A stretch of 16,986 nt of DNA from Acanthamoeba lenticulata (taxonomy: Eukaryota; Discosea; Longamoebia; Acanthamoebidae): positions 1 to 16,986 of the forward strand of contig NAVB01000707.1 in NCBI GenBank assembly GCA_002179805.1, read 5' to 3'. Each line of letters opens with the position of its first letter. Within the stretch, counting starts at the first letter, position 1. Positions 10,201 to 16,986 of the stretch are shown one piece after another. The notes below the pieces were generated by a model that did not search any database, was not told where the DNA came from, and saw only the letters and a list, made by a program, of their open reading frames with translations. A program made the translations under genes and the position numbers.

Positions 10201-10590
10201 AGGGATCGGCCAAGCTGCTGGTGGCCCTCGTCGGCGACTCGCTCGTGGAGCCCTTCTGGCCGCAAGGTGCGCCCCCAAGCCCCAACTGAACTCAGCAGCC
10301 CAGTGGCCCTCGCCTGTGCCGTGTTGTGCGTGGGCTCACAGCCCGAGATGGGTGCAGGGACGGGCGCCAATCGAGCGATCTTGGGCGCGCTGGACACGGC
10401 GTGGATGATCAAGACGCTGTTTGAGCGCGGCGGGTCGTCGGAGCAGGACCAGCAGCTGCTCGACGAGTGGGTGGCCGAGTTCAAGGTCATGGTGTCCTCC
10501 TCGCCGGATGACTTGCAGAGCAACCTGGGCGCCTTCACCATCGACCCCAAGACGCGCTACAAGAAGATGACCGTCACGCACTTTATGTAG
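7217..10590 (+). CDS. EF-hand / MICAL-type flavin monooxygenase fusion
   Basis: MICAL enzymes use FAD and NADPH to oxidise methionines of F-actin (or make H2O2), disassembling filaments. Exons: 7217-7280, 7357-7440, 7507-7621, 7718-7815, 7880-7960, 8046-8875, 8950-9185, 9297-9438, 9523-9628, 9699-10092, 10163-10266, 10358-10590; phases agree, 828 residues. Three canonical EF loops: DRERNGKVDKEE (40-51), DKDDSGDLNLEE (84-95), DDNGNGIIDKHE (138-149); a degenerate fourth may follow (QKEKNGAPLVESDF). A linker rich in Ala, Pro and Ser runs to about 360. Residues 361-828 align along the whole MICAL catalytic domain: VVGAGPGGLRTA (FAD Rossmann motif, GAGPGG 441-446), RFTRHNLLHIW, INHVSIRRLQLVLLKVAL, GITANFVN, DIELENLVYYRNETHYFVMT, and LVGDSLVEPFWPQGTG (GD 741-742, conserved Trp 749). 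The fusion is secure because exon 6 runs unbroken from EF-hand 3 to the first MICAL helix. No CH, LIM or coiled-coil part follows. The start is less sure: ATG 7226 (MGN...) is in frame, and without the first intron translation could start at 7308 (823 residues). Confidence 0.9.
7696..7712 (+). repeat. Short (AAC)n run inside an intron
   Basis: A CAACAACAACAACAACAACT run lies just before the acceptor CTAAAG of the third intron of the EF-hand/MICAL gene. It is one of several trinucleotide runs in introns of this window. Confidence 0.6.
8633..8653 (+). repeat. (AGC)n run coding for polyserine
   Basis: Six AGC units and one AGT lie in frame in the linker between EF-hands and the MICAL domain, giving a run of nine serines together with flanking TCG codons. 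Length variation here would keep the frame. Confidence 0.8.
8879..8900 (+). repeat. (CTT)7 run at an intron start
   Basis: Seven CTT units begin three bases after the donor of the intron that follows the long linker exon of the EF-hand/MICAL gene. Intronic and not coding in the accepted model; read through it would give polyleucine and a stop. Confidence 0.8.
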
Positions 10591-11878
10591 GCGCAGCGCT
10601 CGGGAGGACGGGCACGGGGACGTCGTAGGTGACGGCTGGTCGCTCCAGCGGCCACTTGCCATAGAGCTCCGTCATCTCTCGGGTGCACTGTTTGCGCTCC
10701 TCGACGTGGTCGGGGTTGTCGCTCAGCCCTGTCCTGTCCATCACCACATGCACATCATCATGTACATAAAGTCTCAGCGCAACAACTTGTCATAAAGCAC
10801 AGAGGCTGGTGACGAACTGGTGTTTGATGTAGTGGTGGGTCGTAGCGCCGACCAGTCGGACGAGCACGGGCGTCTGGGCAATGGTGGTGGCAGCGACGCT
10901 GTTGAAGGCGATGTCCTCGCAATTGAAGTAGGTATCGACCATGTTGCGTGCAGCCACAGTTCGATGGTCCAATCGGTTGTAGTACGCGCGCAAGAGGGAA
11001 GTGGAGACAAAGGCGAGGTTCGTCAAGACGAGGTTCGAGCAGATTGGCTGTCGAGCCAGGTAGACGCCTGGATTGGCGGCGCGACCGTCCTTTCCCACGA
11101 TGGACTTGCGGTTGAGCTGCCACAACTGCGTTTGTGCTGCGTGTGAGACGAGATGCGCGGCAGTCACTAGAGGCAGCACGCGGTTAGGCACCCGAAACGC
11201 GGCCTCGAGACCTTCGCGAGAGAACACAATGTCATCATCGTTGGTGAGCAGAGCTTCCGTGCGCACCAAGTCAGCCACCGCGAATCTGCAGCTCAACGAC
11301 CGCCATGTTAGAGTGGTAGTACAGAGCAGCTTTTGCAAGGTGAAGCACCTGTTGTTGAGTGAGTCAAAGGGCATGTTGGCAATGAAGGTGACCTTGGTCT
11401 GGTTGACCCCCAGCTCCTTGGCCGTTGGCATTGTTGTATTTGTTGGAGGCACGACCACCAGTATAGCTGCAACTGACGGATGTCCATCATAGTGGCTCAA
11501 CGCCCACTTGAGGTAGTCAAGCCGGGTCAGCAGAGTGATGAACGCAATCGTGAACTGCTCGGCTTTGTCGGCCTCAGAGAGAACGAAACGTGTCTGGTTG
11601 GCAAGCAGCGGTTCTCGACAGCTTCGCCCAACAGCAGGGATGAGAGAAAAGCGCGGTGCACAAGGTTGGTCCTCTTCATTGGGAAGAGAAGACACAATAA
11701 AGCAGAAGGCGGCCCCCCAAGGTGGAGGAGCAAGAGGCCAGGTCGTGGAGTGCACAGTGGATTCGTCATTGTACCGGTAGGCTGATGTGGCTGAGAAGTC
11801 CAACAGAAGCTTCATGCAAGCCATAAAGAACACAAAGAGGAACAAGTTGAGGGCGGTGCACCACCGCCTCATCTTCAT
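10583..11878 (-). CDS. GT64 exostosin-type glycosyltransferase, type II membrane
   Basis: Exons (minus strand): 11878-11349, 11285-10801, 10728-10583; phases agree, 386 residues. Residues 6-22 are a hydrophobic segment (WCTALNLFLFVFFMACM) after a short basic head, as in type II Golgi enzymes. The luminal part matches the GT64 domain of EXT/EXTL proteins: FTIAFITLLTRLDYL, SLNNRFAVADL (formed by splicing out 63 bases), TEALLTNDDDIVFS with the metal-binding DDD at 193-195, NMVDTYFNCEDIAFN (298-305), and in the last exon LSDNPDHVEERKQC resembling the exostosin C-terminus. The family transfers UDP-GlcNAc or UDP-GalNAc to glycans; the acceptor here is unknown. There is no GT47 half, so it resembles EXTL2-like single-domain enzymes. 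The start ATG at 11878 was chosen because a putative 5' UTR acceptor (TTTTACAG) lies just before it; an open frame continues upstream without ATG near the anchor. The 3' end overlaps the convergent EF-hand/MICAL gene. Confidence 0.83.
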
Positions 11879-12057
11879 CTCCCTTCGGGACTGTAAAACA
11901 TCAAAAATCCAAAACAAAACACCCCTAAATTCGAGTTGACTTTTTCCCTTTTGTGCCGTTGGCATGGAACTCCGTCCACTCGACTGTAATACCCCTAGGG
12001 GCTGTATTTCATACACGCATGTAGCTTGTGCCAAGCGTTCTCTTGGCTGTACAGGGC
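11879..12057. promoter_or_regulatory. Promoter/leader of GT64 gene after WDR92 end
   Basis: Only 179 bases lie between the stop of the WDR92-like gene and the start of the GT64 gene, both on the minus strand. The part next to the GT64 start is T-rich on the minus strand and ends in TTTTACAG, which looks like an intron acceptor in a 5' UTR. A perfect 10-base palindrome CCCCTAGGGG lies at 11992-12001. No further gene is supported. Confidence 0.35.
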
Positions 12058-13370
12058 CTACCGCAGAGGCGTGGGCACGAAGCCGACGTGCAGCGTCTTC
12101 TCGAGGGAGACCCAGGTAAAGAGCCCCTCCTTGCCCGCGTTCCAGTCAAAGGAGAGGAGCGGCTGGTTGACGGCGGCGACGCTCGCCACACTTCGGACAG
12201 CCGCACCGTCGGCTTTGTACAGGTCGAGATAGCCGTTGCCTCCTGTTGTTGCTTGTTGTTAGTCCACATGAAACCACAAGCAAAGCACAGAGAGAGAGAG
12301 AGAGAGAGTACGACGGACCTGCACTCATGAAGTAGGCCCGGTTGTGCGGGCTGAAGCGGGCATCCCACATGGTGGCGTCGCGAGCTTCTGGCGGTCGCAG
12401 CGTGGGCTCGACCCGGTACTCGCGCCGTAGGACCGGTCTGTTGGCTGGCTGGGCCGACGTCGCCGCGCCGAGGTCGAGATCAAACAGCGTGAGGTGGTCG
12501 TCTACGGTGGTCGCCAGGAGCTTGGCCTGCGCAGTATCAAATCCGCCATTAGGTCTCGTCAGTGGCAAAGCGTATCGTGCTCAAGCGAAGGGGAGAGGCG
12601 CACGTCGTGACAGGCCAGAGAGCAGATGCCCGAGCTGCGCACGAGGCGGTGCTGCCAACGTGGCCGGGTGTGTTGACGAAGGTCGGTCAGATACACGGTC
12701 CCGTCGTCGTAGCCGGCGAAGAAGGCCTCTGGCGTAGCGCCGCCGCTGTTGGCAAAGGCCACCGCCCAGCAGTCGCTCTCGGCAAAGGCCAGCTCGGCCA
12801 CAGGCCCCTTGGACGGGGGCTGCCGCACGTCCCACACGCAGGCCCGCCCGTCTCTGCCGCCTGCGTAGTGGACACAGGGCATGTTGTTGAGGCTTCATGA
12901 CGCTGAGGGCAAGCCGAGGCGCACGAACCAGAGAGGATGAGATTGGGCACGGCATCGATGGCGTTTACGATCTGGTCGTGCCCGCCGTCAATAGTGAAGG
13001 TCGTGGGGGAGGTCTCCGCGCTGCCCAAGCGTTCAATGTCCAACACAGTGATGCGGCCTTCAAAATCGCCCACAGCGAGCTGGCGGGCATCGGATTTGCT
13101 GAGATTGCAGGTGCCACACTTCAGCCCTGCTCGCCCTACACCTGCCTTCTTCTGCTTAGTGGCGTCCACCACGAGTTGCAACTGGCCAGCGTCCTCTTGC
13201 ATCGCAAGCTTGTAAACGTGTAGCCCTCCCGTCGTGGTGGAGCCGTTCTGGTGGCAGCCCACCGCCAGGAGGCGGGCCGACGAAGGCACCCATCGCGTGC
13301 AGAACGGAGCAAAGCTCAGCGGTGTGCTTGCAAATGAGGGCACAATCGGCACTGGCGTTGTTCTTTCCAT
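12058..13370 (-). CDS. DNAAF10: WD40 protein DNAAF10/WDR92 (Monad) homologue
   Basis: WDR92 is a seven-bladed WD40 propeller that works with the R2TP/prefoldin-like (PAQosome) co-chaperone; in ciliated cells it is needed to assemble axonemal dyneins. Exons (minus strand): 13370-12929, 12860-12604, 12526-12319, 12242-12058, phases agree, 363 residues (human 357). Similarity runs from end to end: FCTRWVPSSARLLAVG near the N-terminus, LKCGTCNLS, QLAVGDFEGRITVLDIE, GHDQIVNAIDAV, GGRDGRACVWDVRQ (148-161), SDCWAVAFAN, FAGYDDGTVYLTDLRQ, GICSLACHDAKLLATT, TMWDARFSPHNRAYFMSAGG and the C-terminal QPLLSFDWNAGKEGLF. The introns are 68, 77 and 76 bases; the third carries a (AG)10 run. The gene starts only 65 bases after the amylase stop. 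DPH7 and other WD40 families were considered, but the order of blocks fits WDR92. Confidence 0.87.
12289..12308 (+). repeat. (AG)10 microsatellite in an intron
   Basis: Ten perfect AG units lie next to the donor of the third intron of the WDR92-like gene; on the transcribed strand they form a (CT)n pyrimidine tract shortly after the donor GTCCGT. Confidence 0.9.
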
Positions 13371-13435
13371 CTTGTGCTTTTATTTATTTTTATTTTAAGA
13401 CTCCTTTTATTTTTCAGGTCCCTTCGTTCTGGGGC
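13371..13435 (-). terminator. Amylase 3' end with clustered AATAAA signals
   Basis: Between the amylase stop codon and the next start codon (WDR92-like) there are only 65 bases. On the minus strand they hold four AATAAA hexamers (plus-strand TTTATT at 13406-13411, 13389-13394, 13383-13388, 13379-13384). These are probably the polyadenylation signals of the amylase mRNA. The same A-rich run must then include the promoter or leader of the downstream gene. Confidence 0.5.
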
Positions 13436-16400
13436 TCAGTGGAGGACAACCATGGCAGCTGGGGGCAGGGTGAGCGAGATGAAGAACCGGCCGTCGGCCT
13501 GCTGCTGTATGGGCACGGCGCGCTGCATCCGCGGGAGCAGACACTCGGCGGTCTCGGGCAGCTCCATCGCGCAGGCGGGCAACGAGGCCGAGGGCAGGCC
13601 CAGCACGGCCGCCAGGGCGGCGTCGCTCCAGTCGCTGTGGTAGAGGATGGACATGGAGGCCGTCACCGGCTGCTGGTGCTTGCGCAGCCTCTCGGCGTGC
13701 TTGCGCTCCTGCAGGCGGCGGTCGATGGTCACCAGCGCGCGGCGCTCCTCGGTCGGGTGCGTGTTGAGCGCCACGAGCACTTCGCAGTCGCAGTGGATCC
13801 GCGACCAGGCCAGCACCTCGCCGCGCAGCGAGCCACGCCAGCAGCGCACACGCTCGTCCTTCATGACCTCCTCCTCGGTGAGCCGCAGGTCGATGTGCGT
13901 GTTGGAGCGCTGCAGACGCCGCCGCTTCATCTTTGCGTGCTTGTTGTGCTTGGCCGGCGTGGGCGGCGACGGCGCGGCCGCTTCGGACGACGCCCCGGCC
14001 TTGCCGGGGATGGGCAAGTGCATGGACGACTGGGCGCGAGAGGCCGGCAGTGCCGCCTTCCGGTCGCGCGCCGCCTTGAGCTGCTTCTCGCGCTCGAGTC
14101 GGTCGCTTTCGTCTCGCTGCGCCCGGGTCAGGAAGGAGATCGGGCACACGTCGCGCAGGTACAACCTACCATGGCGCAGCGCGATGCCAACAATGTCCTG
14201 CACGCGCATGTGTGAGTCTCAACGGGCCGTGTCCGTGGCCGTGGCAGAAGCTTGTTCATGAAACGCACCTTACGCGCGCGGAGGTGGGCGAGGACGGCGA
14301 TGCGGAGGTAGGTCGGGTGCTGCGGGTCGAAGAAGTGGCAGCCGCGCGTGGCGTAGGCCGAGAAGTTGCCTCCAAACATGTTTTCCCTCAGGTACCTGCA
14401 CGTATACGTGGCCACAGGGCTCAGCCCAAGCGCACAGACACCGGAGCGGGAGAGAGCGCACGCACTTGTCGTGGTTGCCGTGGCCGGTGAGGGCCTGTTC
14501 GGTGCCGTAGTAAATACACGGAATGCCGGGCATCGTCAGCTGGATGCCCGTCAGGTTGGCGACACGCTTGGCGCGCAGCGGCCCTTCGTTGAGGTGACCC
14601 ACGCGCGCTTTATCCGTGTGTTGCCTATTGTTGTTGTTGTTGTCTGGTCAGCAGCTGTACTATCGAGCCGCGGGAGAAGAGTTCACACGATCCCCCCCCC
14701 ACAGTACCAGATCATGTCGTGGTCGTCGAGGACGATGAAGTGGAGGCCACCGAGCTCGCGCAGGTTCTCCATGGCGTCCTTGGCGTGGAAGACCAGCGAC
14801 AGGTCCGAGTTTTTGTCGACCGTAAACACGTTGCAAAGCCGCTCAGACGGGTCCCTGCGCGATCGGACGCGAACGGAGCGGCGGTCAGCGCGCATCATCA
14901 TGAGGCCGCGATGGCGAGGTTTAACGCCTTGGACGCGTACACGATGTCGAGGACGGCGTCGAGGTTGTGTGAGAAGGGCAGGCCGCCGCCCAGGAACCGC
15001 ACGCGCATGGGCGCGGCGCCGGACACCTCGCCCACCATCAGGAACTTGTCCTTCCCGATCGACTGCGCAAACTCATGGATGCCTGTGATGATTCGTTCGT
15101 GGTTGGTTGATGAGTTGGTTGGCGTTGACGCCACGTTGTGGGCCACAGAGCTGAGGGCACACGCACCCTGGCAGAAGCGATGGGCGGCGGACAAGGGCAC
15201 GTGCTTGACGGTGTCGAGGCGGAAGCCGTCGCAGTCCGTCAGCGCGATCCAGTAGCAGTAGGCCCGGACCAGAGCGCACACGGTGTCTTCTCTGTCGAGA
15301 TTCAGCGACTGCCACGTCATCCCATCCCATCCCATCCCCGCCTCATGCGTCACTCGACCACATCAAGGGTAGAGGGAAGGAGGCCTTGTGGCCACAAGGA
15401 CGTCACGTACCTTGAGCGTCATGAAGTCGCCGCGGACATACTCGGGGTACTTGTCCCAGTCGCTGATCGAGCCCGCCCGATAGTACCACTCCGGGTCCTG
15501 GAACTCCTTGGGCCACACGCCGTCCTCCATGCTCGCGATCTCTTTGTTCGCTGTTTCGCGTCGTCCCAAAAATTGATGGCGGACATCAGCCATGAGATGG
15601 CATGAGAGATAAAATGAGCCAATCCGGCGTCAAGACCACCGGTGGCTTGGGCAAAGGTAGGAAGGAAACGCACGTTTGCCGTGCCTGTCCTTCCAGGCGC
15701 CAAAGGCGTGGCGCTCGCGGTTGTTGTCGCGGTAGGGCATCGTCGACTTCATCTTGCCCTCGTGTTGGTAGAAGAAGTTGTCGCCCGTATGGTTGAAGAT
15801 CACGTCGAGCAGGACGTACATGCCTAGCTCGTGCGCGCGCTTGACCAGCTCCCGGAGGTCCTCGCGCGTGCCGAGGTGCGGGTCGACGTCGAGGAAGTTC
15901 TGAATCGCGTATCTGCTTCCCACGTTAGTTTGTTCTGCGCCCTTGCTAGTTGAGCTTCCGAAGAGAAGGAGCTGACCCATGATAGGTGGGCTCGTCCATG
16001 CGTTGCTTGTAGACCGGCCCCAGCCAGATCGTGGTCACTCCGAGCCCCTGCGTGATGGTTACATCAGTGAGCCAGAAGGAAGCCCACAAGCGCGAGCGCG
16101 CGCCAAGGAGGAAGGGCGGCACCTTGAGGTAGGGCAGCTGGTTCATGATGCCGCGCAGGCTGCCGCCCTGCCACTCCATGCCAGATTCGGCCCATGCCGC
16201 CTTCTCCGACTTGGGCAAAGCGAACTCGAGCGCGCGCTCTTCCTTGTAGAGCGCACGTTCGGCCTCGCGTCCGTCACTGAACCGGTCCGGCAGCAGGAAG
16301 TAACACACCTGCACACCGGTGGCGGCGCAATTAAAATTTGGGTGGCCCACGCGAGGCGGGTTGAGTGCGACTCAAGCGAGGGAGGGCAGTGAGGCTGCGT

Positions 16401-16546
16401 GGTCATCACATGACACTACGTACCTGGTCGTCCCAGTGGCGCGGGCTCGGGTACGTGCCTCCCTTGGGCAGCAGAGCGTCCAGGTCCAAGTCCTCCAGAG
16501 AGTGTGGGACGGGCGGCAGAGTAGAGGGTGACTCTTCGGCTTGCAT
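13436..16546 (-). CDS. GH13 alpha-amylase family enzyme, intracellular
   Basis: Hydrolase or transglycosidase of alpha-1,4-glucans. Exons (minus strand): 16546-16424, 16308-16123, 16047-15977, 15912-15674, 15550-15411, 15308-15167, 15082-14941, 14854-14708, 14624-14466, 14395-14269, 14197-13436; phases agree, 745 residues. All four GH13 regions are present: I DVIFNH (163-168), II GFRLDTVKHV with nucleophile Asp285 and Lys288-His289, III FLMVGEV with acid/base Glu319, IV FIVLDDHD with His393-Asp394. Other typical blocks are VCYFLLPDRFSDGRE, TYHGYAIQNFLDVDP, IHEFAQSIGKDKFL and LTMPGIPCIYYGTEQAL; these recall a group of bacterial amylases. No signal peptide, so probably cytosolic and acting on glycogen-like storage glucan. 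The last exon holds the C-terminal beta domain (GEVLAWSRI; VLVALNTHPTEERRA), interrupted by a charged insert (about 515-625) with a basic cluster KMKRRRLQR. Exon 5 could also start at AGATCGCG (15542), three residues shorter. Confidence 0.91.
14629..14643 (-). repeat. (CAA)n run before an amylase intron acceptor
   Basis: On the minus strand CAACAACAACAACAA precedes the acceptor AATAG of the intron between exons 8 and 9 of the amylase gene; the same intron has a run of nine G shortly after its donor (plus-strand C-run 14692-14700). Confidence 0.6.
15319..15338 (+). repeat. Four tandem ATCCC units in an amylase intron
   Basis: Four perfect copies of the pentamer ATCCC lie near the acceptor of the intron between exons 5 and 6 of the amylase gene (GGGAT repeats on the transcribed-sense strand). 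It resembles slippage-made satellite sequence; no function is implied. Confidence 0.8.
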
Positions 16547-16765
16547 GGTGACGGCACAAAACGCGAAAAGAGGAGAATAAGAAGAGTTTTTGCGCTTTGG
16601 TGCGTGTGTGGTGGCTCGCGGCGAATGTGTCTGCTTCGGCCCGCCACAGAAGCTTCTGGTGGTTGCTGTTGCCCCAGTGGTTTATTGTTCCTTTTTTCCC
16701 AGATCATCTCCAAGGGAAATTCATAATAAAATTGAGAAAACCGGCAAAAACCAGCACTGAACAAG
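16547..16765. promoter_or_regulatory. Divergent promoter region, amylase and RPP21
   Basis: This 219-base gap separates two start codons that face away from each other. It holds a T-rich run (TTCCTTTTTTCCC near 16690) and an A-rich stretch with CATAATAAAATTG about 40 bases before the RPP21 start. I see no canonical TATA box or known operator. The promoter role is inferred from the divergent layout. Confidence 0.45.
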
Positions 16766-16954
16766 ATGGGGAGGCGCGGCGGTAAAGGGGGACAAGGAGG
16801 AGCCCCGCGAAAGCCGGCTATACCTCATGCCGAGGCCTACCAGCGGATGAACTTCCTGTACCATGCCGCGCACCAGGTGGTGGTTTCCAACCCCGCCCTG
16901 GCCCGCCTCTACATCCGCAACATGGTCCTCGTAGCGCAAAAGCTGGTTCTCCGC
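16766..16954 (+). CDS. RPP21: RNase P/MRP subunit p21 (Rpr2 family), 5' exon
   Basis: RPP21 is a protein subunit of nuclear RNase P (pre-tRNA 5' processing), with a zinc ribbon in its second half. The window shows the first 63 codons: a Gly/Arg/Lys-rich head (GRRGGKGGQGGAPRK) and then the helical N-terminal block HAEAYQRMNFLYHAAHQV, NPALARLYIRNMVLVAQKLVLR, which matches the human order QRLNFLYQAAH...LARFYCYTERTIAKRLVLR. A donor-like GTGTGCG follows the last CGC codon at 16955, so an intron probably starts there; the frame also stays open to the window end. The zinc-binding cysteines lie outside the window. The start ATG (AACAAGATGG) is the first in frame and has A at -3 and G at +4. Confidence 0.85.
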
Positions 16955-16986
16955 GTGTGCGCTGCTCTCCTGCCCTCTCCTGCATC

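Noticed and set aside
11992..12001. CCCCTAGGGG palindrome as an operator or transposon end
   Set aside because: A single 10-base palindrome with no target duplication or second copy; chance occurrence is likely.
13322..14215. 297-residue plus-strand open frame
   Set aside because: It is antisense to the last amylase exon, which has clear family similarity; its Gly/Arg/His-rich composition is typical of a GC-rich shadow frame.
1..16986. tRNA genes, CRISPR arrays, insertion sequences
   Set aside because: I looked for B-box-like GGTTCGA elements, regularly spaced repeats and terminal repeats of transposases; none was convincing. The only GGTTCG matches lie in splice or coding sequence.

Overview
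The window looks like nuclear DNA of a GC-rich, intron-dense amoebozoan; an Acanthamoeba-like amoeba is the best guess. This rests on short spliceosomal introns (about 60-130 bases, mostly GTRNG...AG), GC-rich third codon positions in exons, AT-rich pyrimidine-tracted introns, very tight gene spacing, and protein families that mix animal-like and bacterial-like types. No organism name can be proven from the sequence alone. All gene models below were built by hand, checking splice sites, phase and family similarity from memory; none was tested against transcripts or a database.

Left part (1-2841): the last exon of an unidentified plus-strand gene ends at 146. It is followed by the gene for ribosomal protein eL20/L18a, whose start codon forms the whole coding part of its first exon. 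Convergent to it, on the minus strand, is a multi-exon gene of unknown function whose product ends in a cysteine/histidine zinc-knuckle module. Its middle splice junction is not clean.

Centre (2842-10590, plus strand): a 15-exon BAG6/Scythe homologue (ubiquitin-like domain, Gln/Pro-rich middle, conserved BAG6 central region, acidic stretch, nuclear-localisation-like tail) that stops before the BAG domain. Next is an 828-residue protein with three canonical EF-hands, a low-complexity Ala/Pro/Ser linker and a complete MICAL-type FAD monooxygenase. This EF-hand/MICAL fusion is the most interesting object in the window, because it suggests calcium-controlled actin (or other Met) oxidation without the CH/LIM parts seen in animals.

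Right part (10583-16546, minus strand): three genes point the same way: a bacterial-style intracellular GH13 alpha-amylase (11 exons), a DNAAF10/WDR92 WD40 protein only 65 bases downstream of it, and a stand-alone GT64 exostosin-type glycosyltransferase with a type II membrane anchor. The GT64 stop codon lies inside the end of the MICAL-like gene, so the two coding regions overlap tail to tail by 8 bases. At the right edge, divergent from the amylase, begins RPP21 (an RNase P/MRP protein subunit), cut by the window end.

The genes do not form one pathway. They are housekeeping (ribosome, RNase P, protein quality control, chaperone adaptor), cytoskeleton/redox, carbohydrate and glycan genes packed closely together. 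I saw no tRNA, rRNA, CRISPR array or intact mobile element.
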